Part shown: positions 43,450-52,356 of the stretch, piece after piece
Layout of the letters: the number at the start of each line of letters is the position of its first letter
Numbering within the stretch: position 1 is the stretch's first letter
Made by a program: the position numbers and the translations under genes
Notes under the pieces: model-generated
Told to the model about the DNA's origin: nothing
Database searches by the model: none
Seen by the model: only the letters and a program-made list of their open reading frames with translations
DNA from: Natrinema amylolyticum
GTDB lineage: Archaea > Halobacteriota > Halobacteria > Halobacteriales > Natrialbaceae
Direction: 5' to 3'
DNA: 64,000 nt
Assembly (NCBI RefSeq): GCF_020515625.1
Contig: NZ_JAIWPJ010000002.1
Location: forward strand, 248,001-312,000

Positions 43450-44202
43450 ATGCCCTCCCCCTCGATCCGTCGCGATGTCGGTCTCGCTCTCCTCGCGCTC
43501 GGGTTGCTCGCTGCGCCGCTGTGGGTGCTCCCGTTGCACTTGGACGATCCGACCTATCGGTACGAGCGAACGGCGGTGACGGCCGACAACGGCAGCATCG
43601 ACTATGCCGACAGCGACATGGTATCGCACGAAACGCCGCTTCGCGACGAGATCGCCTGTACGGACGGGATACCCTGGGAGGTCCGACCGTGTGCGTTCGA
43701 GCGATCACTGCTCGAGAATCGGACCGTCCCGACGGACATCTACTACGGGAGTTCCGGTCGCGTACGGCCGCCGGTCTACGACCGATACCAGTACATCCTC
43801 CTCAACGGGACCGTCTACGAGACGATCTACATCGCGAACGAGTCGGCCCTACGGAGCGATGGCTACCGCATCGATCTGGCGCTCGAGCGGACGACGCTCG
43901 AGCAGGTGCTACAGGAGGTGAGTCGCCCCATGACGGCCGAGGAGGTGTCGCCGACCGTCGCCGAGGCCGCACGGAGCGGCGACGCCCGATCCCACCGCGA
44001 GGTCGAGAGTCCCGATACGCTGCTCCGACTCGAGGACGGGACGTTCCAGTACGTTACGTTGACCGAGGAGAGCGACCCGTCTCTGGCGGCACGCCGTCTC
44101 GATTTCCTGTTGACGTATCTCGCGCCGCTGCTCGGGCTTTCGCTGCTCGGGTATCTCTCTCGGCGCGTCGAGGTGACCTACGTCGGGGACGAGCGCCGCT
44201 AA
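43450..44202 (+). CDS. Membrane protein with external domain, between the two dap operons
   Basis: A 250-residue protein with one N-terminal transmembrane helix (about 9-28), a roughly 185-residue polar region and a second helix near 213-232, then a short charged tail. The polar region probably faces outside: it holds two cysteines (CTDGIPWEVRPC) and sequons N-R-T, N-G-T and N-E-S, as in glycosylated surface proteins. I do not recognise the family. It runs opposite to the flanking lysine genes and is unlikely to share their function. Confidence 0.75.
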   Translation: MPSPSIRRDVGLALLALGLLAAPLWVLPLHLDDPTYRYERTAVTADNGSIDYADSDMVSHETPLRDEIACTDGIPWEVRPCAFERSLLENRTVPTDIYYGSSGRVRPPVYDRYQYILLNGTVYETIYIANESALRSDGYRIDLALERTTLEQVLQEVSRPMTAEEVSPTVAEAARSGDARSHREVESPDTLLRLEDGTFQYVTLTEESDPSLAARRLDFLLTYLAPLLGLSLLGYLSRRVEVTYVGDERR

Positions 44203-44253
44203 GCCGATGTCAGAGACCCGACTCGTCCCGGAGAAAACCGGCAGCTGACGACG

Positions 44254-45090
44254 TTACTCGCGAAGCGCGTCTTCGCGTTCGGTCGCCTCGAGCGTCTCCG
44301 TCTCGAGATCCGTCGCGACGACGGCGGGCTTGTAGGCCCCGCCCTCGAAGAGGTCGTGGTCGCTGATCGAGGACTCGACGAAGCGGGTGAAGGCGCGTCG
44401 GTCGGCGGGCAGTTCGCCGTAGAGGACCTCCTCCTCGACGAGGTCGTAGACGGGGATGCGCGGCGTCAGGAGCGTGTTCTCGCCGACGACGCTGTTCTCG
44501 CCAACGACGAAGCCGCTGGTGACCCGGCAGCCAGCGCCGAGCGAGACGTTGTCCTCGACGATGACCGGCGCGTCCTCGACCGGCTCGAGCACGCCGCCGA
44601 TGAGCGTGTTCGCGCCGAGCTTGACGTTGTCGCCGATCTGGGCGCACGAGCCCACCGTATCGCAGGAGTCGACGAGCGTGCCGTCGCCGACGCGAGCGCC
44701 GATGTTGACGAACGCGGGGCTCATCAGGATGCAGTCAGAGCCGATGTTCGCGCCGCGGCGGACGACCGTGCCGTCCGGCGTGTTGCGGCTCCCGCGGTCG
44801 CCGTACTCGCTCGAGTCCGCGAGCGGCAGGACGTCGTTGTACGTGGTGCCGCCGTGTTCGTACTGGCCGATCGAGCGGAGGCCGAAGTTGAGCAGGATGC
44901 CCTGCTTGACCCACTCGTTGGCCTCCCACTCGCCGCCGGACTTCTCGGCGGCGCGGACCTCGCCCGCCTCGAGCGCGTCGAGGAAGGCGTCGAGGGTCGC
45001 GTACGCGTCCTCGCCGGCGGTCTCGGCGCTGATATCGTCGGTCTGTTTGCGCTCCCACAGCTCGTCGATTTCGGTTTCGAGTGCGCTCAT
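44254..45090 (-). CDS. dapD: Tetrahydrodipicolinate N-succinyltransferase
   Basis: A 278-residue left-handed beta-helix acyltransferase. An N-terminal helical domain is followed by hexapeptide repeats (VVRRGANIGSDCILMSPAFVNIGARVGDGTLVDS and on), including the DapD-typical MSPAFVNIGA stretch. It transfers succinyl from succinyl-CoA to tetrahydrodipicolinate, defining the succinylase route that DapE later completes. Its ATG overlaps the dapB stop as ATGA. Confidence 0.95.
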   Translation of the reverse strand: MSALETEIDELWERKQTDDISAETAGEDAYATLDAFLDALEAGEVRAAEKSGGEWEANEWVKQGILLNFGLRSIGQYEHGGTTYNDVLPLADSSEYGDRGSRNTPDGTVVRRGANIGSDCILMSPAFVNIGARVGDGTLVDSCDTVGSCAQIGDNVKLGANTLIGGVLEPVEDAPVIVEDNVSLGAGCRVTSGFVVGENSVVGENTLLTPRIPVYDLVEEEVLYGELPADRRAFTRFVESSISDHDLFEGGAYKPAVVATDLETETLEATEREDALRE

Positions 45091-45854
45091 TCGCTGATCA
45101 CGTCCGAAAAGTCGTACCACCCCGCCTTCTGTCCGGCGATCCAGACCGCCGCGTCGACCGCGCCCGCGGCGAAGACGCCGCGATCCTCGGCACGGTGCGT
45201 GAGCCGAACCTCCTCGTGATTGCCCGCGAGGAGGATCTCGTGTTCGCCGGTGATCTCCCCCGCGCGCAGCGCGTGAACGCCGATCTCGGCCTCTTCCCGG
45301 GGGGACTCGCCCTCGCGGCCGTGCGTGCGCTCGCCGAAGTCGCCGTTGGCTTCGATCTCCTCGAGCAGCCGGTTCGCGGTGCCGCTCGGCGCGTCGCGCT
45401 TGCCGTTGTGGTGGGTCTCGACGAGTTCCACGTCGTAGCCCTGCAGGTTCCGGACCGCCTCGCCGACGACGTTGACGAGCGCCTGAACGCCGCGCGCGAA
45501 GTTCGGCGCGTGGAGGACGGCGATGTCCTCGCTGGCCGCCTCGAGCGCCTCGTACTGGTCGTCGTCGAAGCCGGTCGTTCCGGTGACGAACGCGACGTCG
45601 GCGTCGACGCACGCCTCGACGTAGTCGACGGCCGACTCCGGCCCGGTGAAGTCGATCACGGCGGTCGGCTCGCGGTCGGCGACCAGCGAGTCGAACTCGG
45701 CTGCGGACTCGATCTCGACGCCGTCGACGGTCCCGCCGTCGGGATCGCGGTTGACGGCGAAGACGACCTCGCAGTCCTCGCGGGCCGTCGCCGCGGCGAT
45801 CACTTCCCGGCCCATGCGGCCGGTCGCGCCGGTGACGCCGATCCGCGCCGTCAT
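45087..45854 (-). CDS. dapB: 4-hydroxy-tetrahydrodipicolinate reductase
   Basis: A 255-residue NAD(P)H-dependent reductase. The Rossmann motif is GVTGATGRMGREV, the substrate-site segment is VELVETHHNGKRDAPSGTA (with the conserved H-H-x-K and SGTA) and ANFARGV-type residues precede it. It overlaps dapA upstream and dapD downstream, each by ATGA, in a tightly coupled operon. Confidence 0.95.
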   Translation of the reverse strand: MTARIGVTGATGRMGREVIAAATAREDCEVVFAVNRDPDGGTVDGVEIESAAEFDSLVADREPTAVIDFTGPESAVDYVEACVDADVAFVTGTTGFDDDQYEALEAASEDIAVLHAPNFARGVQALVNVVGEAVRNLQGYDVELVETHHNGKRDAPSGTANRLLEEIEANGDFGERTHGREGESPREEAEIGVHALRAGEITGEHEILLAGNHEEVRLTHRAEDRGVFAAGAVDAAVWIAGQKAGWYDFSDVISE

Positions 45855-46774
45855 CGATCGCCCTCCGCGTCGGCGACCGCCGCCGAGTCGCGCTCGAGGT
45901 CGGACAGCACCGCCTCGAGGTCCTCGCGGTACTCGTCGGCCAGTCGGGTGAGCGGGGAGCGCATCCGAGCGGGGCCGTAGCCGCGGATCTGCATGGCCTC
46001 CTTGACCGGGATCGGGTTGGTCTCGACGAAGAGTCCGCGGAACAGCTGCCCGAGTTCGTGGTGAAGGTCCCGTGCGCGCTCGTAGTCGCCGTCGAGCGCC
46101 GCGCCGACCATCGCACAGGTCCGCTCGGGTTCGATGTTCGCTGCGACGCTGATGGTCCCGGTCCCGCCGACCGAGATGGTCGGGAGGGTGAGCGCGTCGT
46201 CGCCCGAGAGGACCGCGAACTCCTCGTCGGTCGTCCGTTCGGCGATTTCGCCGATCTGACCCAGATCGCCGCTCGCGGCCTTGAACCCCGCGATGTTGTC
46301 GTGCCGTGCCAGCTCGACGGCGGTGTCGGGATCGATGTTCCGACCCGTCCGCGAGGGGACGTTGTAGACGATCTGTGGCAGGTCGACGGCGTCCGCGATC
46401 GTTCGATAGTGCTCGACCAGCCCGCGCTGCTCGGGCTTGTTGTAGTACGGCGAGATGAGCAACAGGCCGTCCGCACCCGCGTCGGCGGCGCGCTCGGACA
46501 GTTCGAGCGCCTCTCGCGTGTTGTTCGAGCCGGTGCCCGCGATGACGGGCACGTCGTCGACGGCATCGATGACCGCCTCGACGACCTGGACGTGCTCGTC
46601 GTGGGTCAGCGTCGCCGACTCGCCGGTCGAGCCGACGGGGACGAGCCCGTCGACGCCCGCGGCCTCGAGGCGCTGGGCGTCGGTCCGCAGTGTTTCGAAG
46701 TCGATTCGCTCCTCGTCGTCGAAGGGCGTACACATCGCCGGGAAGACGCCCGAAAGGTCGATAGGTGAACTCAT
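45851..46774 (-). CDS. dapA: 4-hydroxy-tetrahydrodipicolinate synthase
   Basis: A 307-residue class I aldolase that condenses pyruvate and aspartate semialdehyde. The Schiff-base lysine is Lys165 in AGFKAASGD, Tyr137 lies in IVYNVPSRTG, and the GSTGES motif is at 48-53. It is the first gene of dapA-dapB-dapD. Feedback control by lysine cannot be judged from sequence. Confidence 0.95.
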   Translation of the reverse strand: MSSPIDLSGVFPAMCTPFDDEERIDFETLRTDAQRLEAAGVDGLVPVGSTGESATLTHDEHVQVVEAVIDAVDDVPVIAGTGSNNTREALELSERAADAGADGLLLISPYYNKPEQRGLVEHYRTIADAVDLPQIVYNVPSRTGRNIDPDTAVELARHDNIAGFKAASGDLGQIGEIAERTTDEEFAVLSGDDALTLPTISVGGTGTISVAANIEPERTCAMVGAALDGDYERARDLHHELGQLFRGLFVETNPIPVKEAMQIRGYGPARMRSPLTRLADEYREDLEAVLSDLERDSAAVADAEGDR

Positions 46775-47128
46775 GTGTCGGATACGGTGTCGTTGGGTCG
46801 TGTGTTCGTCCCCAATCGGTAGGGTGTATCGGTTCCGATCGGTGGACGGTCGGTGATCGTCCGTGAATCAGTCGTGCGCGGTCGAATCGTCCCCGGGACG
46901 GAGTGCCAGCCCGCCGCGAGCACACCTACGCACGTTTACGTTTCGGAAAACGAGGGCAGACACCACTCACGACGGGACCGATGGTCGGGTGAGCGGCGTG
47001 GCGCATATACGGTCAACTGGCCTACCCAGACTTATTAGTTGTGTCTTCGGTCGGATCAGTCCCGTGCTATTCAATACCTGACATACAATTCCGCGTAATT
47101 TATGCCCGAGCGTTACTTACCAGCATCT
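46775..47128. other. Gene-free divergent region between dapA and htpX
   Basis: No credible gene. The part next to dapA is GC-rich with repeated CGGT/GATCGG words. The htpX-proximal 100 bases are AT-richer, with TTATTAGTTG and TAATTTAT; the latter, 26-33 bases before the htpX ATG at 47129, is the probable TATA box. The dapA promoter is not obvious. Confidence 0.5.
47096..47103 (+). promoter_or_regulatory. TATA-like box of htpX
   Basis: TAATTTAT is centred about 29 bases before the ATG at 47129, so it selects that ATG over the one at 47102, which would overlap the box. Confidence 0.55.
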
Positions 47129-47953
47129 ATGACAGATTTCGGACTGAAAGTGCGAATGGCGATCGTCGGCTCGATCCTGTTCGCGTTCTACATGCTCGTC
47201 GGCGCCTTCGGCCTGGCGATGTTCGGCTTCGGCGCGTGGCCGTTAGTGGCGCTGGGACTGCTCGTGTTGCCGGTCATCCAGTACAAGATCGGGACGTGGT
47301 CGGCGACCAGAAAGGCCGAACCGATGCCCGAAGACGGCCAGTATCAGGAAATACATCATATGGTTGACTCTCTCTGTCGAGATATGGGCATCAAAAAGCC
47401 CAAACTGATGGTCATGGACATGGGCGTCCCCAACGCCTTCGCGACCGGCCGAAAGGGCAAGGGCGTCGTCGTCGTCTCGACGGAACTCATCCGCCTCCTC
47501 CAGCGCGACGAACTCGAGGGCGTGATCGCCCACGAACTCGCCCACATCAAGAACCGCGACGTCCTCGCGATGGTGCTGGGCAGTTCCATCGCCATGATGG
47601 TCGGCTGGGTCGCCTACATGGTCTACATCATGAGTAGCGAGCGCGGAATCGGCGGGATCATCGTCGGCATGGTCCTCTCGAACATCGCACAGATGCTCGT
47701 GATGATCTTCGTCCTCGCCATCTCGCGGTACCGCGAGTACGTCGCCGACGAGGACGCCCGCCAGTATATCGGCAGTGGCGACCCGCTCGCCCGCGCCCTC
47801 GAGAAGATCTCGCAGGGATCGCAGGGCCGCGAGTCGCAGATCGACGACAGCGTGAACGCGCTGTGTATCTTCAACTCCGAGAAGGGGCTCCTGCAGACGT
47901 TGTTCGCGACGCATCCGCCGACGGAAAAGCGTATCCAGAAGCTCCGGAACTGA
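47129..47953 (+). CDS. htpX: HtpX-like membrane zinc metalloprotease (M48)
   Basis: A 274-residue M48 peptidase. Two N-terminal helices precede the zinc motif HELAH (in VIAHELAHIKNRD), two further helices follow, and a downstream YREYVADEDAR gives the third zinc ligand. It is expected to degrade damaged membrane proteins. Family length is typical, and the C-terminal FATHPPTEKRIQKL end is the usual M48B tail. LonB and CPBP, other membrane proteases, lie about 30 kb away. Confidence 0.95.
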   Translation: MTDFGLKVRMAIVGSILFAFYMLVGAFGLAMFGFGAWPLVALGLLVLPVIQYKIGTWSATRKAEPMPEDGQYQEIHHMVDSLCRDMGIKKPKLMVMDMGVPNAFATGRKGKGVVVVSTELIRLLQRDELEGVIAHELAHIKNRDVLAMVLGSSIAMMVGWVAYMVYIMSSERGIGGIIVGMVLSNIAQMLVMIFVLAISRYREYVADEDARQYIGSGDPLARALEKISQGSQGRESQIDDSVNALCIFNSEKGLLQTLFATHPPTEKRIQKLRN

Positions 47954-47994
47954 ACACCGGTCGGCGGGCACCGCGGCGGGACCAAACGCCGCGA

Positions 47995-48002
47995 TTTTTT
48001 AT
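47995..48002 (+). promoter_or_regulatory. TATA-like box of the NYN gene
   Basis: TTTTTTAT lies 24-31 bases before the ATG at 48026, at leaderless spacing. Confidence 0.45.
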
Positions 48003-48025
48003 GGTCGCCCGCGCCATGCTAGTGT

Positions 48026-48523
48026 ATGACGGAAATTCATCCCGGGCAGCGCGTCGCCGTTCTCGTCGACGCGCAGAATCTCTATCACACCGCACAGAGC
48101 CTTCACAGCCGGAATATCGACTACTCCGCGCTGCTCGAGAAGGCCGTTCAGGACCGCCAACTCACGCGCGCGATCGCGTACGTCATCCGGGCGGATTCGC
48201 CCGAGGAGGAGAGTTTCTTCGAGGCGCTGGTCGATATCGGCTTCGAGCCGAAGATCAAGGATATCAAGACGTTCTCCGACGGCACGAAGAAGGCCGACTG
48301 GGACGTCGGGATGAGTTTGGACGCGGTGACGCTCGCGAACCACGTCGATACGATCGTCCTCTGTACGGGCGACGGCGACTTCTCGCGGCTCTGCTCGCAT
48401 TTGCGTCACGAGGGCGTCCGCGTCGAAGTGATGGCATTCCAGTCCTCGACGGCCGAGGAACTCATCGACGCGGCCGACTCGTTCCTCGATCTCGGCGATC
48501 GCCACGAGACGTTCCTGCTCTGA
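48026..48523 (+). CDS. NYN-domain (LabA/DUF88-like) putative RNase
   Basis: A 165-residue single NYN (PIN-related) domain. Acidic residues that bind metal are seen in VLVDAQNLYH, KADWDVGMSLDA and CTGDGDFSRL, followed by the LSGHL-like CSHLRHEG helix and a final FQSSTAEELIDAADSF segment. NYN proteins cleave RNA in several systems, but cellular targets of archaeal members are unknown. Single gene with its own TATA box. Confidence 0.9.
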   Translation: MTEIHPGQRVAVLVDAQNLYHTAQSLHSRNIDYSALLEKAVQDRQLTRAIAYVIRADSPEEESFFEALVDIGFEPKIKDIKTFSDGTKKADWDVGMSLDAVTLANHVDTIVLCTGDGDFSRLCSHLRHEGVRVEVMAFQSSTAEELIDAADSFLDLGDRHETFLL

Positions 48524-48609
48524 ACTGGCGGGAGATCCCGATCGCAGTCGACCGAAATCGCCCCTCGAGAGCGGCGATGCGTGGCCGTCGGTCTATCGTA
48601 CCGACCGCT

Positions 48610-48798
48610 TCAATTGGTACGAGCGTTCGGTTTCCGGGACTGCCAGAGGCCGATCAACAGCGCGTATGCCGTGACGAGCAGGGTCGCGCCGGTCAGAAGA
48701 TAGACGAACGGGCCCGTGACGAGCGCGGCCGGGCCAGCGAGTGTCAGGGTACCGATAACGAGCAAGGCGACCCCGAGCCCGATTTGCGTGACGTCCAT
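48610..48798 (-). CDS. Two-helix membrane micro-protein
   Basis: A 62-residue protein, mostly two transmembrane helices (about 5-25 and 30-52), with a basic Q-S-R-K tail that likely stays in the cytoplasm. The start MDVTQIGLG is preferred over an ATG 21 bases upstream that adds arginine-rich residues. Unknown function. Confidence 0.65.
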   Translation of the reverse strand: MDVTQIGLGVALLVIGTLTLAGPAALVTGPFVYLLTGATLLVTAYALLIGLWQSRKPNARTN

Positions 48799-48991
48799 GC
48801 GATGCCGGTAGTACCGCATCGGTTATTATAACATTCACCATTTCATTCCGACCCGACGACTGATAATCGACGGTTCGTCCAGCGTCGCCGCTGGCTGAGT
48901 TCGCCGACGGCGACTGCACCGCGGGGACACCGATAGCGGCCCGTGCAGTCAGGTCGAAGGGCTTTCGACCCGCCGTCTCGAATTCCAGGTA

Positions 48992-49477
48992 ATGAGCGCA
49001 ACAGACGGGAGCGCGGGACTGCCACAGCTCCGGACCATCGCGGACTACCAGTTCGGGTCAGGGGCCGGCGCGGCGCTATTCCCGCCCGCCGAATCGCTGA
49101 CGGTCAAACGCACCTCTTCGGGGCGGCCCCAGCAGGTCCACGCCGACGCCGGTCGGATCGTCTCCTTCGGCACCGACGGCCGGTTCACCCTCGGTCTCGA
49201 GGGCGGTCGCCGGCTCGACGCGGCACTCGCCGAGCCCGCCTACCGGGTCGTCGTCGACGACGAGAGCGAACCCTTCGTCCGCGACGAGAAGAACGTCTTC
49301 ACGAAGTTCGTCCTCGAGGTCGGCGACGAGATCCGCCCGGGCGACGAGGTGCTGGTCGTCCACGAGCGCGGCGAGTTGCTCGCGGTCGGGACCGCACGGC
49401 TCGATGCCGGGGCGATTCGGGACTTCGAGACGGGGATGGCGGTGAACGTCCGCGAGGGCGCGCCCGCGGAGACGTGA
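48992..49477 (+). CDS. PUA-domain protein
   Basis: A 161-residue protein. The N-terminal part (LPQLRTIADYQFGSGAGAALFP) is the archaeal pre-PUA pattern and residues 75-155 form a PUA domain with VFTKFVLEVGDEIRPGDEVLVV and LLAVGTARLDA. PUA domains bind structured RNA; this stand-alone archaeal type has no established role but is conserved in Euryarchaeota. Confidence 0.88.
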   Translation: MSATDGSAGLPQLRTIADYQFGSGAGAALFPPAESLTVKRTSSGRPQQVHADAGRIVSFGTDGRFTLGLEGGRRLDAALAEPAYRVVVDDESEPFVRDEKNVFTKFVLEVGDEIRPGDEVLVVHERGELLAVGTARLDAGAIRDFETGMAVNVREGAPAET

Positions 49478-49522
49478 CCGACGGCTGCCGAATCGACGAC
49501 TATCGATGCCACAGCGAGACCG

Positions 49523-50149
49523 CTACAGCCGACACTCCCGCCCGATCTCTCGTTCATATTGCGTTTTGACCTCCTCGAACAGCGTTTCGCCGATCCCCGT
49601 TCGGAGCCGCGGGGCGGCCGTCGCGAAGAACTCGTCGAGATTCTCGTACCGGTCGAACGCATCGTTCTCGTCGGTGTCGTCGTAGCGACTCTCGCGCTCG
49701 TATTTGAGCGCCTGCAGACAGTTATCTACCAGATCCATGTCTTTGACGAAGCGTGCGGTCGGCGTCTCGCGGGCCTCGTACTCCACCCAGAGCGACCGAG
49801 CGTCGACGTCCGATTCCGCACCGCCGAACGGCTCGAGCAGGTTGGTGATCGCCGTCCGCTCGCGGTCGGCCTTCTCTTCACCGGACACCCGTTGGTCGCC
49901 GTCGTCCGCTCGAGTCGCGATATCGCCGGTGCGCGCCTCCGCGAGGTCGTGAACCAGCGCCATCGAGACCGCCCGCTCGCGGTCCACGTCCCCGTCGGCG
50001 CGGTCGGCGTAGAGGAGACACAGCGTCGCAACGCCCCAGGTATGGGCCGCGACCGACTCCGGTGATTCGATCCCGCGGAGTACCCACCCCGTCCGGCGCT
50101 CGTCTTTCAGTTCGAACGCCTCGAGCAGGGCGTCGAATTCGTCGACCAT
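49523..50149 (-). CDS. HD-domain phosphohydrolase (YfbR-like)
   Basis: A 208-residue HD protein. The metal ligands are His36 in VAAHTWG, His67-Asp68 in MALVHDLAE and a distal Asp in VKDMDLVDN. This matches the YfbR/HDDC2-type 5'-deoxynucleotidases, which hydrolyse dNMPs, although specificity is not certain. It diverges from the SDR gene. Confidence 0.88.
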   Translation of the reverse strand: MVDEFDALLEAFELKDERRTGWVLRGIESPESVAAHTWGVATLCLLYADRADGDVDRERAVSMALVHDLAEARTGDIATRADDGDQRVSGEEKADRERTAITNLLEPFGGAESDVDARSLWVEYEARETPTARFVKDMDLVDNCLQALKYERESRYDDTDENDAFDRYENLDEFFATAAPRLRTGIGETLFEEVKTQYEREIGRECRL

Positions 50150-50246
50150 TGCGGGACACCACGCGCCGGGACCGATTGAAAACGTCGGTCGACGCTCCGG
50201 GAGTTTGAATGGACTAATAGTGTGTGACAGTGTGTATCAAACACGG

Positions 50247-51104
50247 ATGCGACAGCAACCAGATCTACACGGCCAAGCCGCGTTTATCACGGGAACGACG
50301 CGGGGGATCGGAAAGCAACTCGCGCTCGCGCTCGCCGAACGGGGATGTGACATCGTCTCGACGGGCAAGACCGTCGACGACTCGGACTCCGACCTCGAGG
50401 GGACGATTCACCGGACGGCCGAGGAGTGCGCGGCGAAGGGCGTCGAGACGCACGCGATCCAGTTGGACGTCCGCGACGAGGACGCCGTCGACGCGGCCAT
50501 CGACGAAGCGATCGAGGAGATGGGCGAGATCAACATCGTCATCAACAACGCCTCGGCCATCCAGATGGGGACCGTCGAGGAGCTGCCGGCCGACCGGTAC
50601 GACCTCCTGAACGAGGTCAACGTCCGCGGCACCTATCTCGTCTCGCGGGGCTTCATCGATCACCTTCGGGACGCCGAGGCGGACGCCTGGATTCTGACGA
50701 ACGCGCCACCAGTCGAGATCGACCGCGCGCCGGGGGCGGCGGCCTACTCCTGGTCGAAAATGGGGATGTCCTTCGTCACGCTGTCGCTGGCCCAGGAACT
50801 GGCGGACGACGACGTCGGCTGTAACTCCTTCTGGCCGGTGACTGCCATCGATACGCGCGCGACGCGTTACTTCGAGATGGGGACCGAGGACGACTGGCGG
50901 ACGCCCGAAATCGTCTCGGACACCGTCCTGGAGATACTGACCCGCGACCCGGCCGAGTTCACCGGAAACTGCGTCTACGACGAAGAGTTCCTCCGCGAGG
51001 CCGGCGTCGAGGACTTCGCGAGATACAACCTCACCGAGGGCGATCCGGACCCGATGTCGGCGCAGATCTTCGATCCGGAGTACTCGCGCTCGAGCGGGCG
51101 GTGA
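50247..51104 (+). CDS. Short-chain dehydrogenase/reductase (HSDL2-like)
   Basis: A 285-residue SDR. The cofactor motif TGTTRGIG, the NNASAIQMG stretch and the catalytic Y-x-x-x-K (YSWSKMGM) are present. Sequence character (long TVDDSDSDLEGTIH insertion after the second strand) follows the HSDL2-like SDR subgroup. The ATG at 50247 has an AATGGACTAATAG element about 30 bases upstream. Substrate unknown. Confidence 0.9.
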   Translation: MRQQPDLHGQAAFITGTTRGIGKQLALALAERGCDIVSTGKTVDDSDSDLEGTIHRTAEECAAKGVETHAIQLDVRDEDAVDAAIDEAIEEMGEINIVINNASAIQMGTVEELPADRYDLLNEVNVRGTYLVSRGFIDHLRDAEADAWILTNAPPVEIDRAPGAAAYSWSKMGMSFVTLSLAQELADDDVGCNSFWPVTAIDTRATRYFEMGTEDDWRTPEIVSDTVLEILTRDPAEFTGNCVYDEEFLREAGVEDFARYNLTEGDPDPMSAQIFDPEYSRSSGR

Positions 51105-51120
51105 CGCTCGAGCGAACGAC

Positions 51121-51130
51121 AAAGTAAAAG
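51121..51130 (+). promoter_or_regulatory. TATA-like box of the NAC-trmI operon
   Basis: AAAGTAAAAG is centred 29 bases before the ATG at 51155, as expected for leaderless transcription. Confidence 0.45.
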
Positions 51131-51154
51131 GTCGCCGGTGGCGACGTGTCGAGT

Positions 51155-51541
51155 ATGTTTGGAGGAGGCGGCGGCGGACTCAACCCGCGCAAGATGGAAC
51201 AGATGATGGAGCAGATGGGCATCGACGTCGAGGACATCGACGCCGAAGAGGTCATCATCCGGACCGACGAGTACGACCTCGTCTTCGACGACGCCGAGGT
51301 CACGAAGATGGACGCCCGCGGCCAGGAGACCTACCAGGTCATCGGCTCACCCGAAGAGGTCGAGGCCGGCTCGGCCGGTGGCAGCGCCGGCGGCGACTCC
51401 GGTAGCGACGCCGGTCCGGCGATCCCCGACGACGACGTCGAACTCGTCGCCACGCGAGCCGGCGTGGGCGAGGACGAGGCCCGCGCGGCCCTCGAGGACA
51501 ACGACGGCGACCTCGCCGCAGCAGTCGAGTCCCTCGAGTGA
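51155..51541 (+). CDS. nac: Nascent polypeptide-associated complex protein
   Basis: A 128-residue archaeal NAC. It starts [22 protein letters not shown], the archaeal ribosome-binding N-terminus. The NAC domain (residues about 30-70) contains the [12 protein letters not shown] and YQVIG strands, then a Gly/Ser/Ala-rich linker leads to a UBA domain at the end ([19 protein letters not shown]). It acts at the ribosome exit tunnel on emerging chains. Its stop overlaps the trmI start (GTGA). Confidence 0.95.
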   Translation: MFGGGGGGLNPRKMEQMMEQMGIDVEDIDAEEVIIRTDEYDLVFDDAEVTKMDARGQETYQVIGSPEEVEAGSAGGSAGGDSGSDAGPAIPDDDVELVATRAGVGEDEARAALEDNDGDLAAAVESLE

Positions 51542-52356
51542 CTCGCGTGAGCGGTGAGGATATCGCGGACGACGGGGACGACGCCGAGACGGAGACCGAA
51601 GTAGAGACTGAGAGCGAAGACGACCGCGTCCCGGTCCTGCTCGTTCGCGGCGACCGCGAGTACCTCGTCGAACCCGGCGACGAGATGGGGACCGACCTCG
51701 GCGTGCTCGAGGTCCCGGAGGACGTCCAGTCGGGCGACACGATCGAGACGCATCTGGGCGACGAGTTTCGGGTCCGCCGACTGCGAGGGCCGGACCTCTT
51801 TCATCACTTCGAGCGGACGGGCGCGCCGATGGTTCCCCGCGACATCGGACTGGTGATCGGCGAGACGGGGATCGCCCAGGGTGACCGCGTGCTTGACGCC
51901 GGCACTGGAACGGGCGTGCTCACGGCACTGATGGCACGGGCCGGTGCCGACGTCGTGACCTACGAGCAGGACGCCGACTTCGCGGATGTCGCCCGCGAGA
52001 ACATGGCACTGGGCGGCGTTGCGGACGCCGTCGACGTCCGAACCGGTGACGTTCTCGAGCAGCTCGACGACCTCGAGCCGTCGTCGTTCGACGTGCTCAC
52101 GCTCGATACGGCCGACGCGCCTGCGATGGTCGAGCACGCGCCGGAACTGCTCGTCGACGGCGGGTTCGTCGCGGTCTACAGTCCGTTCATCGAGTCGACT
52201 CGAGAGGTCGCGGAGACCGCCCGCGAGGTCGGCCTCGCGAACGTGACGACTCGAGAGACGATTCAGCGCGAGATGCAGTTCGACGAACGGGGATCGCGGC
52301 CGTCGACCGCCCCCGTCGGTCACACCGGCTATCTGACGATCGCGCGCAACGAGTAG
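51538..52356 (+). CDS. trmI: tRNA (adenine-N1)-methyltransferase TrmI
   Basis: A 272-residue class I SAM-dependent methyltransferase. An acidic N-terminus leads into the [34 protein letters not shown] TrmI entry, the SAM motif [15 protein letters not shown] and [11 protein letters not shown]. Archaeal members methylate adenine 57/58 in the tRNA T-loop. GTG start overlapping nac implies co-translation. Confidence 0.93.
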   Translation: MTRVSGEDIADDGDDAETETEVETESEDDRVPVLLVRGDREYLVEPGDEMGTDLGVLEVPEDVQSGDTIETHLGDEFRVRRLRGPDLFHHFERTGAPMVPRDIGLVIGETGIAQGDRVLDAGTGTGVLTALMARAGADVVTYEQDADFADVARENMALGGVADAVDVRTGDVLEQLDDLEPSSFDVLTLDTADAPAMVEHAPELLVDGGFVAVYSPFIESTREVAETAREVGLANVTTRETIQREMQFDERGSRPSTAPVGHTGYLTIARNE

